Source: Pseudoxanthomonas sp. GM95
GTDB taxonomy: Bacteria > Pseudomonadota > Gammaproteobacteria > Xanthomonadales > Xanthomonadaceae
Reading direction: 5' to 3'
Assembly (NCBI RefSeq): GCF_900109775.1
Contig: NZ_FOAX01000003.1
Coordinates: 248,001-312,000, forward strand
DNA: 64,000 bases
Both the position numbers and the translations under genes were made by a program. This document shows, one piece after another, positions 16,201 to 24,447 of the stretch. The notes beneath the pieces are model-generated. The model was not told where the DNA came from. It made no database searches and saw only the letters and a list, made by a program, of their open reading frames with translations. Position 1 is the first letter of the stretch, and the number at the start of each line of letters is the position of its first letter.

Positions 16201-19200
16201 TCGCCGGCGCGCCGGCCAGGCGATCGTTGCTCAGCACATTGCCGGCCGCGATGCCGCCGGCACTGCCGCTGAGGCTGTCGTCGACGGCGTCGATCGCCGC
16301 TGCCACGGCGCTGACGTTGACGGTGACCGTGGCGGTCGCGCAGTTCGTCGGGGCGCCAACCTGGCAGATCTGATAGCTCGCCGTGTAGCTGCCCGGTGCA
16401 GTGCCGGCCGCAACGCTGACCGTGCCGTCGCTGGCGATCAGGATCTGCGGCTGGCCACCGGTCTGGGTGAGCGTGACATTGGCCGTCGTCGCCGGCGCGC
16501 CATCGACTGTGTCGTTGGCCAGCACGTTGCCGGCGATGGCCTGGCCCGGCGTGGCGGCGAAGGTATCGGCACTGGCGCTCACCACGACCGGTGCGGCAGT
16601 CACGGTGACCGACACCGTCGCGGTGGCGCAGTCGGTGGTGCTGCCGGTGGCGCAGATGCGGTAGGTGGCGGTGTAGGTGCCGGGCGCCGTGCCCGGCACG
16701 ATGCTCACTGTGCCATCGGTCGCGATCAGGATCGCTGCCTGGCCCGTAGTCTGGGTCAGGTCGACATTGGCCGGGGTTGCCGGGCTGCCACCGACGGTGT
16801 CGTTGTCCAGCACGTTCCCCGGCGACGGGCCGCCGACCACCACGCTGAAGGTGTCGTTGCCGGCCACCACGGTGACCGGCGCGGCAGTGACCGTGACGCT
16901 GACCGTCGCGGTGTCGCAACTGCCCGGATCGCTGGTCGCACACAGGCGATACGTCGCGGTGTAGGTGCCTGCGGCCAGTCCCGTGGCGACGCTGACCGTG
17001 CCATCGGCGGCGATGGTGATCGCCGGGCCGCCGCCGAGCTGGGTCAGGGTGCTGTTGGCTTGGGTCGCGGTCACGCCATCGACGGTGTCGTTGGCCAGCA
17101 CGTTGCCGGCGTTCGGGTTGCCCGCGGCGCTGGTGAAGCCGTCATCGGTCGCCACGACTGTCGCCGGCGTGACCGACACCGTGACCAGCACGTTGGCCTC
17201 TTCGCAGGTGCTGGGCACGGTGGTCAGGCAGATCCGATAGCGCGCGGTGTAGGCGCCGGCCGGCGTGCCGCTGGCCACCGAGACCACGCCTGCGGTGTTG
17301 ATGGTGATGCCCGGCGGCGTGCTGGACAGCTGCTGCACGGTGATTTCGCCGGTCGTGGCAATGGCGCCATTGACGGTGTCGTTGGCCAGCACGCTGCCGA
17401 CGCTGGTATTGCCCGCGGTGCTGACGAACACATCGTCCACCGCCACTAGCACCGGCGCGGTCGCGGCGACCACCACCGTGACATCGGCGGTATCGCAGTT
17501 GCCCGCGTTGCCGACCTGGCAGATCTGGTAACGCGCGGTGTAGGTGCTCGGCGCGGTGCCGGCGGCGACCGAGACCGCGCCGTTGGCTGCAATCGTGATC
17601 GCCGGTCCGCCAGCAAGCTGGGTCAACACCACGGTTGCGGTCGTGGCGATGGCGCCATCGACCGTGTCATTGCCCAGCACGTTGCCGGCGTTGGCCGTGC
17701 CGGCGGTGGTGGCGATGTTGTCGTCCACCGCCAGCACCAGCGCGGCGGCCGGCGTCACGGTGACGCTGACATCGGCGGTGTCGCAGCTGGTCGGCACGCC
17801 GATGACGCAGATCTGGTAACGCGCGGTGTAGCTGCCCGGCGCGGTACCGGGGGCGATGCTGACGGTGCCGTCGCCGGCGATCACGATGGCCGGCGCGCCG
17901 GCGAGCTGCGTCAGCACCACATTGCTGGTATTGGCCGCCGCGCCGTTGGCGCTGTCGTTGAGCAGCACGTTGCCGGCGCTGCTGCTGCTGCCGGACGGTG
18001 CAGAGAACGCATCGTCGACCGCATCGACCACCGGCGCCGCGGCGGTCACGGTGATCGCGACATCGGCTTCGTCGCAGTTGGTCGGCGCGGCGATCTCGCA
18101 GATGCGATAGCGCGCGGTGTAGCTGCCGGCCGCCGTGCCGGCAGCCACGCCGACGGTGCCATCGGCCGCGATGGTCACTGCCGGCGAACCGCTGAGCTGA
18201 GTCACCGTGACGTTCGTGGCCGTCGCCGGCGCACCGGCCAGGCTGTCGTTGGACAGCACGTTGCCGACACCGGCATTGCCCGCGGTGCTGGAGAAGCTGT
18301 CGTTGACCGCCACCGCGGTGATCGGCGCCGCCGTGACGGTCACGGTGACGGTGGCGGTCGCGCAATCGGTGAGGCTCGTGGTCGCGCAGATCTGGTAGCT
18401 GGCGGTGTAGCTGCCGGCCGGCGTGCCGGCGGCCACGCTCACCGTGCCGTCAGCAGCGATCAACAGCGTCGGCGCACCGCTCTGCTGGGTCAGGCTGACC
18501 GTGCTCGCCGTTGCTGCCGCGCCGTTGACCGTGTCGTTGAGCAAGACGTTGCCGGCGCTGGTCGCCCCGACGGTCGCGTTGAAGGCATCGGCCTGCGCCA
18601 CCACGGTGACCGCGGCGGTGACGTTCACCGTGACGGTGGCGTCGTCGCAGTTGGTCGGGCTGGCCAGCTCGCACAGGCGATAGCTGGCGGTGTAGCTGCC
18701 GACTGCGGTGCCTGCCGCGACCGAGACCGTGCCATCGGCGGCAATCGTGATCGCCGGCGTTCCGCCCAGCTGGGTCACGCTGGCCGTCGTGGTGGTGGCA
18801 GCGGCGCCGTCGATCGTGTCGTTGCCCAGCACGTTGCCCGCGCCGGTCGCGCCGGCCGACGCGGTGAAGCTGTCATCGCCGGCAACCACGGCATTCACCG
18901 CGGTCACGCTGACACTCACGCTGGCGGTGTCGCAGCTGGTCGGCGCGGCGATCTGGCAGATCTGGTATTCGGCCGCATAGGTGCCGCCCGCGGTGCCGAC
19001 GGCCACGCTGACCGTGCCATCGCTGGCGATGACGATGGCCGGCGTGCCCGCGTTCTGCGCCAGGGTGACATTGGCCGTGGTGGCCTGGGTGCCGCCAACG
19101 CTGTCGTTGGCCAGCACGTTGCCGACGTTGGTGTTGCCCGCGGCGCTGGTGTAGCTGTCGTTGACCGCGTCGATCGGCTGCACCGTGGCGTTGACCGTGA

Positions 19201-22200
19201 CGGTCACCGTCGCCGTGGCGCAGTTGCCCGGGTTGGCCTGCTCACAGATGCGATAGGTGGCGACATAGCTGCCGGCGCCGGTGCCAACGGCCACGCTCAC
19301 TGCGCCATCGGGCGCGATGACGATCGCAGGCAGCCCGCTGAGCTGGGTCAGGGTGACGTTGCCCGTGGTCGCTGGCGCGCCATCGACCGTGTCATTGATC
19401 AGCACGTTGCCGACGCTGTTGCTGCCGGCCGTGGTGGAGAACGTATCGTCGACCGCGCTCACGGCCGCCGTTGCTGCGACGGTCACCGTCACCGTGGCCG
19501 AGTCGCAGTTGGTCGGCGCCGCGGTCTGGCAGATCGTGTAGGCCGCGGTCTGGGTGCCGGCCGCCGCGTTGGCGGCAACCACCACGGTGCCATCAGCGCC
19601 GATCGTGATCGCCGGCGTGCCGCTGGTCTGGGTCAGGGTGACGTTGGCGGCCGTGGCGGGCGCGCCGGCCACGGTGTCGTTGGCCAGCACGTTGCCTGCG
19701 TTGGTGCTGCCGGCCGCGCTGGAGAACGCATCGTTCACCGCCGCAATCGGCGCGGCCACCGCAGTGACGGTGATGGTTACGTCGGCGGTATCGCAGTTGC
19801 TCGGCGCACTGAGCAGGCAGATGCGATAGCTGGCGTTGTAAGTGCCCGGCAGCGTGCCGGCGGCCACGCTCACCACGCCGCTGCTGGAGATCACCACTGC
19901 GGGCGTGCCGGTGAGCTGGGTCACGCTGACGCTGCTGGTGGTGGCCGCGCCATCGACCGTATCGTTGCCCAGCACGTTGCCGACGTTGGCATTGCCGGCG
20001 ACGCTGGAGAACGCATCGTCGACGGCGACCACGCTGGCCGGCGCGGTCACCGTCACGGTGACCGTGGCGCTGTCGCAGCTAGTGGGGAACGCCACTTCGC
20101 AGAGCTGGTAGGTCGCGGTGTAAGTGCCCGCGGCGGTGCCCGTCACGATGCCGACCGAACCATCCGTGGCAATAGTGATCGCTGCCTGGCCGCCGGTCTG
20201 GGTGAGTGTCGCGTTGGTGGGCGAAGCCGGCTGGCCGCGCACGCTGTCGTTGGTCAGCACGTTGCCGATGCCGCTGCTGCCGGACAGCGCCGAGAACGCA
20301 TCGTCGGCGGCCACCACCGCCGCGTTGACCGTCACCAGCACGGTGGCGGTATCGCAGTTGGTCGGCGCGGCGGTCGCGCACAGGCGATAGCTGGCCGAAT
20401 AGGTGCCCGGCGCCGTGCCTACGGCAACGCTCACCACGCCGTTGCTGGCGATGCTCAGGGTCGGCGTGCCGGTGAGCTGGGTCAGGGTCGCATTGGCGGT
20501 CGTCGCAGCCCCGCCATCGACGCTGTCGTTGTCCAGCACGTTGCCGGCTGCGGTCTCGCCGACCAGGATGCTGAGCCCGTCGTTGACCGCATCGACCACC
20601 ACCGCGCTGGCGGTGAGGGTGACGGTCACCGCCGCGGTATCGCAGTTGTCGGTCGAACCGGTCTGGCAGATGCGATAGGTCGCGTTGTAGGTGCCGGCCG
20701 CCGTGCCCGCGGCCAGGCTGACGCTGCCATCGCTGGCGATGACGATCGTTGGCGTGCCCGTGGTCTGCGCCAGGCTCACGTTGGCCGTGGTCGCCGCGGC
20801 GCCATCAACCGTGTCGTTGCCCAGCACGTTACCCAGCGTGCCGGTGCCGGTGGCACTGGTGAAGCTGTCGTCGTTGGCGGTGACGTTCACCGTCGCGGTG
20901 ACGTTCACCGTGACGGTGGCGGTATCGCAGGTGCCGGTGTTGAGCTGGCACAGCCGGTAGCTGGCGCTGTAGCTGCCCGCCGCGGTGCCGCCGGCCACGC
21001 TGACCGTGCCATCGGCGCCGATGCTGATCACCGGTCCGCCGCTGAGCTGGGTGAGCGTGGCATTGGCGGTGGTGGCGGCTGCACCATCCACGGTGTCGTT
21101 GAGCAGCACGTTGCCGGCGTCGGTGCTGCCGGAGGCGGCGGAGAACACATCATTGACCGCGTCCACCACCACCGGTGGCGCCGTGACGGTCACGCTGACA
21201 TTCGCGCTGTCGCAGCTGGAAGGCTGGGCCTGGCTGCAGATCTGGTACGACGCGGTGCGCGTGCCTGCCGCGACGCCAGCGGCAACGCTGACCGTGCCAT
21301 CCGCCGCGATGACGATGTCCGGGCTGCCGCCGGTCTGGATGACGGTGACATTCGCGGCGGTGGCCTGCGCGCCGGCCACGCTGTCGTTGCCGAGCACGCT
21401 GCCGCCGCTGCTACCCGCGGCCAGGCTGAAGCTGTCATCGACTGCATCGATCGCGGCCGTGGTCGCGGTGACCGTGACGGTCACGCTGGCGGTATCGCAG
21501 TTACTGGCGTCGTTGAGATCGCAGATGCGGTAGCTGGCCGTATACGTGCCGGCTGCGACGCCCGCCGCGACCGTCACCGTGCCATCGCTGCCGATGCCCA
21601 CGCTGGGCGAGCCGGTGAGCTGGGTGATGGCGACTGTTGCAGTGGTCGCCGGCGCGCCATCGACGGTGTCGTTCACCAGCACGTTGCCGGCGCTGCTGCC
21701 GGGCGTGGTGCTGAAGCTGTCGTTGGTCGCGGCGATCACTGCAGGCGGTGCGGTGACGGTGATCGTGACGCTGGCGGTGTCGCAGTTGGTCGACCCCGCG
21801 GCGGCGTCGCAGATGCGATAGCTGGCGGTGTAATTGCCCGCCGCAGTACCGGCGCGCACGCTGACCGCGCCGTCGCCGGCGATGGTGATCACCGGCTGGC
21901 CGCCGGTCTGGGTGAGCACGACGTTCGAAGCCGTCGCCACCACGCCGCCCAGTGTGTCGTTGGCCAGCACGCTGGTGTTGGCCGTGCCTCCGCTGACGAT
22001 GGAGAACGCATCGTCCACCGCATCGATCGCCGGCGCGGCAGCATTGACCGTTACCGTGACCGTGGCGGTATCGCAGGAGGCCGGCGAAGCGCTGGCGCAG
22101 ATCTGGTAAGTGGCGGTGTAGGTACCGGCCGCCGTGCCGGCCGCGACCGTGATCGCACCACTGCCGTCGATGTTGATCGGGCCGCCCGCACTCTGCTGGG

Positions 22201-24430
22201 TGACGATGGCATTGGCGGTGGTCGCCGCAGCGCCGCCGACGGTGTCGTTGGCCAGCACGTTGCCGGCGCTGGTGGTGCCGGCGGTGATCGAAGCGGTGTC
22301 GTTGACCGCCTGCACCGGGATCACCGGCGCATTGACCGTGATCGTGACGCTGGCGCTATCGCAGACCGTGGTCGAACCGGTCTGGCAGATCGTGTAGCTG
22401 GTGGTGTAGCTGCCCGGCGCAACGTTGGCCGCCACGCTCACTGTGCCATCGGCGGCGATGGTGATGCCGGCCGGCACGTTCTGCTGGGTCAGGGTGACGC
22501 TGGCGGCGGTCGGGGTGGCGCCATCCAGGCTGTCGTTGGCCAGCACATTGCCGGCGTTGGCATTGCCGGCCAGGGTGCTGACGACATCGTCGACCGCATC
22601 GATCACCGGGTCCGCAGCGCTGATGGTCACCGTGACCGACGCCGATGCGCAGTTGCTGGTCGCCGCGGCCTCGCAGATCGTGTAGCCAACGGTATAGACG
22701 CCGGCAGTGGCGTTCGCCGCGACGTTGACCTCGCCCGCCGGCGTGATCGTGATGAACGCCGGCGCGCCCGCGGCCTGGGTCAGCACCACGGCGCCGGACG
22801 GGATCGCGCCGCCGTTGAAGCTGTCGTTGTCCAGCACGTTGACCAGCGCGTTGCCGCCGGTGGTGGCGCTGACCGGGCCGGCGGTGTCGTTATTCGCAAT
22901 CAGCGTGGCCGCGGCCACGGTGATCGAGGCGGTCGCGGTATCGCAGTCGCTGGGCGTGGCGACCAGGCAGATGCGATAGGTCAGGCTGTAGCTGCCGGCC
23001 GCAGTGCCGACGGCGACGGTGATCGCGCCAGTGCCGGTGTTGAGCGCGATGTTCGGCGTCGACGGTGCCGTGGCCACGGTCAGCGTCACGTTGGTGGTGG
23101 TGGCCTGCGCACCGTTGGCCAGATCGTTGGCCAGCACGTTGGCGATCGCCACGCCGCCGGCGGTGGCCGGTGCGCTGCCGCTGTCGTCCAGCGCATCGAT
23201 CGTGACCGCGGCGGCGGCCACGGTGACGGTGACCGTCGAGGTCACGCAGTTGCTCGGGTTCAACACCTCGCACACGGTGTAGCTGACCGGATAGGTGCCG
23301 GGCGTGGCGTTGGCGGCGACATCGACCGTGCCATTGGCGTTGATCGTGACCGGCGCGCTGCTGACCGGCGCCAGCGTGACACTGCCGGGCGCGATCGTCG
23401 CGCCGTCCAGCGTGTCGTTGTCCAGCACGTTGACCACGGCGGTGCCGCCGGTGGTGGCATTGATCGGGCCGGCGGTATCGGGATTGGCGGCCAGCACCGC
23501 GGCGCCGACCTGGATCGTCGCCGTGGCCGTCGCGCAATTGCTCGGGTTGCTGGTCTGGCACAGCTGGTAGCCCAGCGTGTACGTGCCGGCCGGCGTACCA
23601 GCAGCGACGGCGATCGCGCCGGTGCTGGTGTCCAAAGTGATGTTTGGCGTTGAGGGTGGCGTGACCACGCTGAGCGTGGTGTTGGCCGAAGTCGCGGCGG
23701 CGCCAGCCAGCGTGTCGTTGGTCAGCACATTGCCGGCGTTGGTGCTGCCGCTGCGCCCATTGACCGGGCCGATCGCGTCGTTGTTCGCGACGATGCTCGC
23801 CGGCGTGACCGGGATCGTCGGCGTGGTCGAGGTGTTGTTGCCCGGCGTCGGATCGCTGATGGTCACCGGCAGCACGACCGTGGCCGTGTTCGCAGCGATG
23901 GTGCTGGGCGTAGTGGTCGGCGCGGTGGCGTTGATCACCACGGTGGCGCTGCCGTTGGCGGCCAGGTCCAGCTGCAGGGCCAGGCTGCCGGCGCCGCTGC
24001 CGAGGCTGCAGATGGAATTGGCCGTGGGCGTACAGGTCCAGGTGACGTTCTGCAGCTGCGGCGGCACGCTGTCGTTGAGGGTGATGCCCTGCGCGCGCGA
24101 CGGGCCGGCGTTGGCCACGGTGATCTGGTAACGCACCGGCCCACCCACGGGCACCGGCGACGCACTGAGCACCGTCTTGGTGACGCTGATATCGGCCTGC
24201 AGCGCCAGCGTGTTCTGGTCGGTTGAACTGTTGTTGGACGTGTCCGGATCGCTGGTATCGCCGGGCAAGGTCAGCGTGGCGGTGTTGGACAGCGTCGCCG
24301 GATAGGTCTGCGCCAGCAGCGGCAGCGGCGCCAGCAACACGCACGCGCACAGCCACCGCATCGCGTTACGGAAGAGGCGCAAGCGCGGCGCTCCGATCCC
24401 GTGCTTCGTTGTGGCGTGCTGGCCGGTCAT
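13214..24430 (-). CDS. Giant secreted repeat protein (DUF11 ends, 32 Ig/cadherin-like repeats, SdrD-B- and OmpA-like C-terminus)
   Basis: Predicted 3738 residues from ATG 24430. A hydrophobic signal (CACVLLAPLPLLAQ, about 28-41) is followed by a DUF11-type domain (about 50-205, SVTKTVLSASPVPVGGPVRY). Then come 30 tandem units of about 95 residues with the pattern VDDxFS, GNVLxNDTVxGAxAT, ITIAxDGTVSVAAGT, YRICxxAxPxxCDTATVTVTV, and two more divergent cadherin-like units. After them are a second DUF11-like domain, an SdrD-B-like segment (GTVFDDRDGNGIQSPGERG), and a C-terminal stretch (FDTEGSV then LSAQSALQAQ) reminiscent of a degenerate OmpA-type peptidoglycan-binding domain. Nearly every unit keeps two Cys 8-11 residues apart, suggesting a disulfide per unit in the oxidising envelope. 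The likely role is a surface adhesin or stalk. It is preceded by a DUF11 gene (17-bp gap) and coupled to a barrel gene. Confidence 0.85.
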   Translation of the reverse strand: MTGQHATTKHGIGAPRLRLFRNAMRWLCACVLLAPLPLLAQTYPATLSNTATLTLPGDTSDPDTSNNSSTDQNTLALQADISVTKTVLSASPVPVGGPVRYQITVANAGPSRAQGITLNDSVPPQLQNVTWTCTPTANSICSLGSGAGSLALQLDLAANGSATVVINATAPTTTPSTIAANTATVVLPVTISDPTPGNNTSTTPTIPVTPASIVANNDAIGPVNGRSGSTNAGNVLTNDTLAGAAATSANTTLSVVTPPSTPNITLDTSTGAIAVAAGTPAGTYTLGYQLCQTSNPSNCATATATIQVGAAVLAANPDTAGPINATTGGTAVVNVLDNDTLDGATIAPGSVTLAPVSSAPVTINANGTVDVAANATPGTYPVSYTVCEVLNPSNCVTSTVTVTVAAAAVTIDALDDSGSAPATAGGVAIANVLANDLANGAQATTTNVTLTVATAPSTPNIALNTGTGAITVAVGTAAGSYSLTYRICLVATPSDCDTATASITVAAATLIANNDTAGPVSATTGGNALVNVLDNDSFNGGAIPSGAVVLTQAAGAPAFITITPAGEVNVAANATAGVYTVGYTICEAAATSNCASASVTVTISAADPVIDAVDDVVSTLAGNANAGNVLANDSLDGATPTAASVTLTQQNVPAGITIAADGTVSVAANVAPGSYTTSYTICQTGSTTVCDSASVTITVNAPVIPVQAVNDTASITAGTTSAGNVLANDTVGGAAATTANAIVTQQSAGGPINIDGSGAITVAAGTAAGTYTATYQICASASPASCDTATVTVTVNAAAPAIDAVDDAFSIVSGGTANTSVLANDTLGGVVATASNVVLTQTGGQPVITIAGDGAVSVRAGTAAGNYTASYRICDAAAGSTNCDTASVTITVTAPPAVIAATNDSFSTTPGSSAGNVLVNDTVDGAPATTATVAITQLTGSPSVGIGSDGTVTVAAGVAAGTYTASYRICDLNDASNCDTASVTVTVTATTAAIDAVDDSFSLAAGSSGGSVLGNDSVAGAQATAANVTVIQTGGSPDIVIAADGTVSVAAGVAAGTRTASYQICSQAQPSSCDSANVSVTVTAPPVVVDAVNDVFSAASGSTDAGNVLLNDTVDGAAATTANATLTQLSGGPVISIGADGTVSVAGGTAAGSYSASYRLCQLNTGTCDTATVTVNVTATVNVTANDDSFTSATGTGTLGNVLGNDTVDGAAATTANVSLAQTTGTPTIVIASDGSVSLAAGTAAGTYNATYRICQTGSTDNCDTAAVTVTLTASAVVVDAVNDGLSILVGETAAGNVLDNDSVDGGAATTANATLTQLTGTPTLSIASNGVVSVAVGTAPGTYSASYRLCATAAPTNCDTATVLVTVNAAVVAADDAFSALSGSSGIGNVLTNDSVRGQPASPTNATLTQTGGQAAITIATDGSVGIVTGTAAGTYTATYQLCEVAFPTSCDSATVTVTVTAPASVVAVDDAFSSVAGNANVGNVLGNDTVDGAATTSSVSVTQLTGTPAVVISSSGVVSVAAGTLPGTYNASYRICLLSAPSNCDTADVTITVTAVAAPIAAVNDAFSSAAGSTNAGNVLANDTVAGAPATAANVTLTQTSGTPAITIGADGTVVVAANAAAGTQTAAYTICQTAAPTNCDSATVTVTVAATAAVSAVDDTFSTTAGSNSVGNVLINDTVDGAPATTGNVTLTQLSGLPAIVIAPDGAVSVAVGTGAGSYVATYRICEQANPGNCATATVTVTVNATVQPIDAVNDSYTSAAGNTNVGNVLANDSVGGTQATTANVTLAQNAGTPAIVIASDGTVSVAVGTAGGTYAAEYQICQIAAPTSCDTASVSVSVTAVNAVVAGDDSFTASAGATGAGNVLGNDTIDGAAATTTTASVTQLGGTPAITIAADGTVSVAAGTAVGSYTASYRLCELASPTNCDDATVTVNVTAAVTVVAQADAFNATVGATSAGNVLLNDTVNGAAATASTVSLTQQSGAPTLLIAADGTVSVAAGTPAGSYTASYQICATTSLTDCATATVTVTVTAAPITAVAVNDSFSSTAGNAGVGNVLSNDSLAGAPATATNVTVTQLSGSPAVTIAADGTVGVAAGTAAGSYTARYRICEIAAPTNCDEADVAITVTAAAPVVDAVDDAFSAPSGSSSSAGNVLLNDSANGAAANTSNVVLTQLAGAPAIVIAGDGTVSIAPGTAPGSYTARYQICVIGVPTSCDTADVSVTVTPAAALVLAVDDNIATTAGTANAGNVLGNDTVDGAIATTATVVLTQLAGGPAITIAANGAVSVAAGTAPSTYTARYQICQVGNAGNCDTADVTVVVAATAPVLVAVDDVFVSTAGNTSVGSVLANDTVNGAIATTGEITVQQLSSTPPGITINTAGVVSVASGTPAGAYTARYRICLTTVPSTCEEANVLVTVSVTPATVVATDDGFTSAAGNPNAGNVLANDTVDGVTATQANSTLTQLGGGPAITIAADGTVSVATGLAAGTYTATYRLCATSDPGSCDTATVSVTVTAAPVTVVAGNDTFSVVVGGPSPGNVLDNDTVGGSPATPANVDLTQTTGQAAILIATDGTVSIVPGTAPGTYTATYRICATGSTTDCATATVSVTVTAAPVVVSASADTFAATPGQAIAGNVLANDTVDGAPATTANVTLTQTGGQPQILIASDGTVSVAAGTAPGSYTASYQICQVGAPTNCATATVTVNVSAVAAAIDAVDDSLSGSAGGIAAGNVLSNDRLAGAPATTANVTVTQQGGAPAITIAGDGSVSIAVGTAAGTYAATYQLCEIASPTNCDTATVTVTVVATVNAINAVNDTLTGVPGGVASGSVLDNDTLAGAPASISTVTVAQLTGGPALTIASNGTVTVAAGTAAGSYTASYRLCEIAAPTNCDTATVTVAVTVAVLPINAVDDSFGPVNGTSGAINIGNALANDTLGGVAATATTVLLTQTSGQPAITVAADGTVGVAAGTAAGTYIAAYRICERANPANCDLAQVSVTVQAAAIVANDDSVGPVDGVAGAQDVINVLANDLFNGRAPVAGEVTLAPVTQGPLSIDQNGLLDVAPNTPAGTYLITYRICDAQNPASCDDATVTVTVRAQPLQAVDDAAQVPQNTGQLINVLGNDSQSGTALDATRATITQVTTPEHGAAVSNGQGGIVYTPQTNYSGPDSFQYTVCETAVPSNCATATVNVTVLPNQVTANADAAQATAPNPVVIDVLANDTAVGAPLDPGSLSVVGAPASGTATCAQGTCTYTPNAGFSGNDTFTYRVCDTSAPTPVCNTAVVTIAVNSLEFSVRLQLAVAQRTVRIGGAVRYTATVENVGTLDHTNDTVSITPPPGFTYIEGTMQLDGNDLGATQPTAQIRSMTLSSTMLAAAVGMQARVAAANTAARVSATSPITIRGVDLDVGQRVVFTYYLRVGAGVGTGMHNSVGVVRENEEDGGFVISNEASAVVEIEGDPVMEESLVLGTVFDDRDGNGIQSPGERGIAGVRIGSVEGLISTTDGYGRYHVIGVNAGNAARGRNFILKVDTATLPAGTTFTTPNPRVRRITAGIPVRFDFGVKLPQRDASANAASAGKQIQLAPALFDTEGSVASEHVQTIAEIAALVKTADAQVSVDAAPGEDAIALQRALSAQSALQAQAGVPVDVAVRDAGRRGLLQVGGNAAQLLPALFDGDAPRAADQPLLLAAGDALAAHRIAVIEVPAGDPAQAQRRVESVRQLLAPRLPPGTVPDVRVAGAEGTP
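15140..23800 (-). repeat. Thirty tandem coding repeats of about 285 bp
   Basis: Within the giant gene, I counted 30 consecutive repeat units on the translated minus strand, each about 91-99 codons (about 275-297 bp). Units near the middle share blocks such as GNVLANDTVDGA and TIAADGTVSVAAGTAAG almost word for word. The first four and the last few are more diverged, as expected if the array grew by unequal crossing-over in its centre. Two further units of the same family, but without the central motif, lie at about 14570-15140. Such an array is prone to copy-number change and to short-read assembly collapse, so the unit count should be treated as provisional. Confidence 0.85.
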
Positions 24431-24447
24431 GGTGGCGTGCCGGGCCG

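Noticed and set aside
14685-23570. A regular series of plus-strand open frames of about 90 codons, one per repeat
   Set aside because: They are antisense to the repeat units of the giant gene, recur with its period and mirror its codon bias in GC-rich DNA. None has a ribosome site or known domain.
15140-23800. Possible CRISPR array or other noncoding repeat
   Set aside because: Units of about 285 bp are coding, in frame and without unique spacers, and no cas genes are present.
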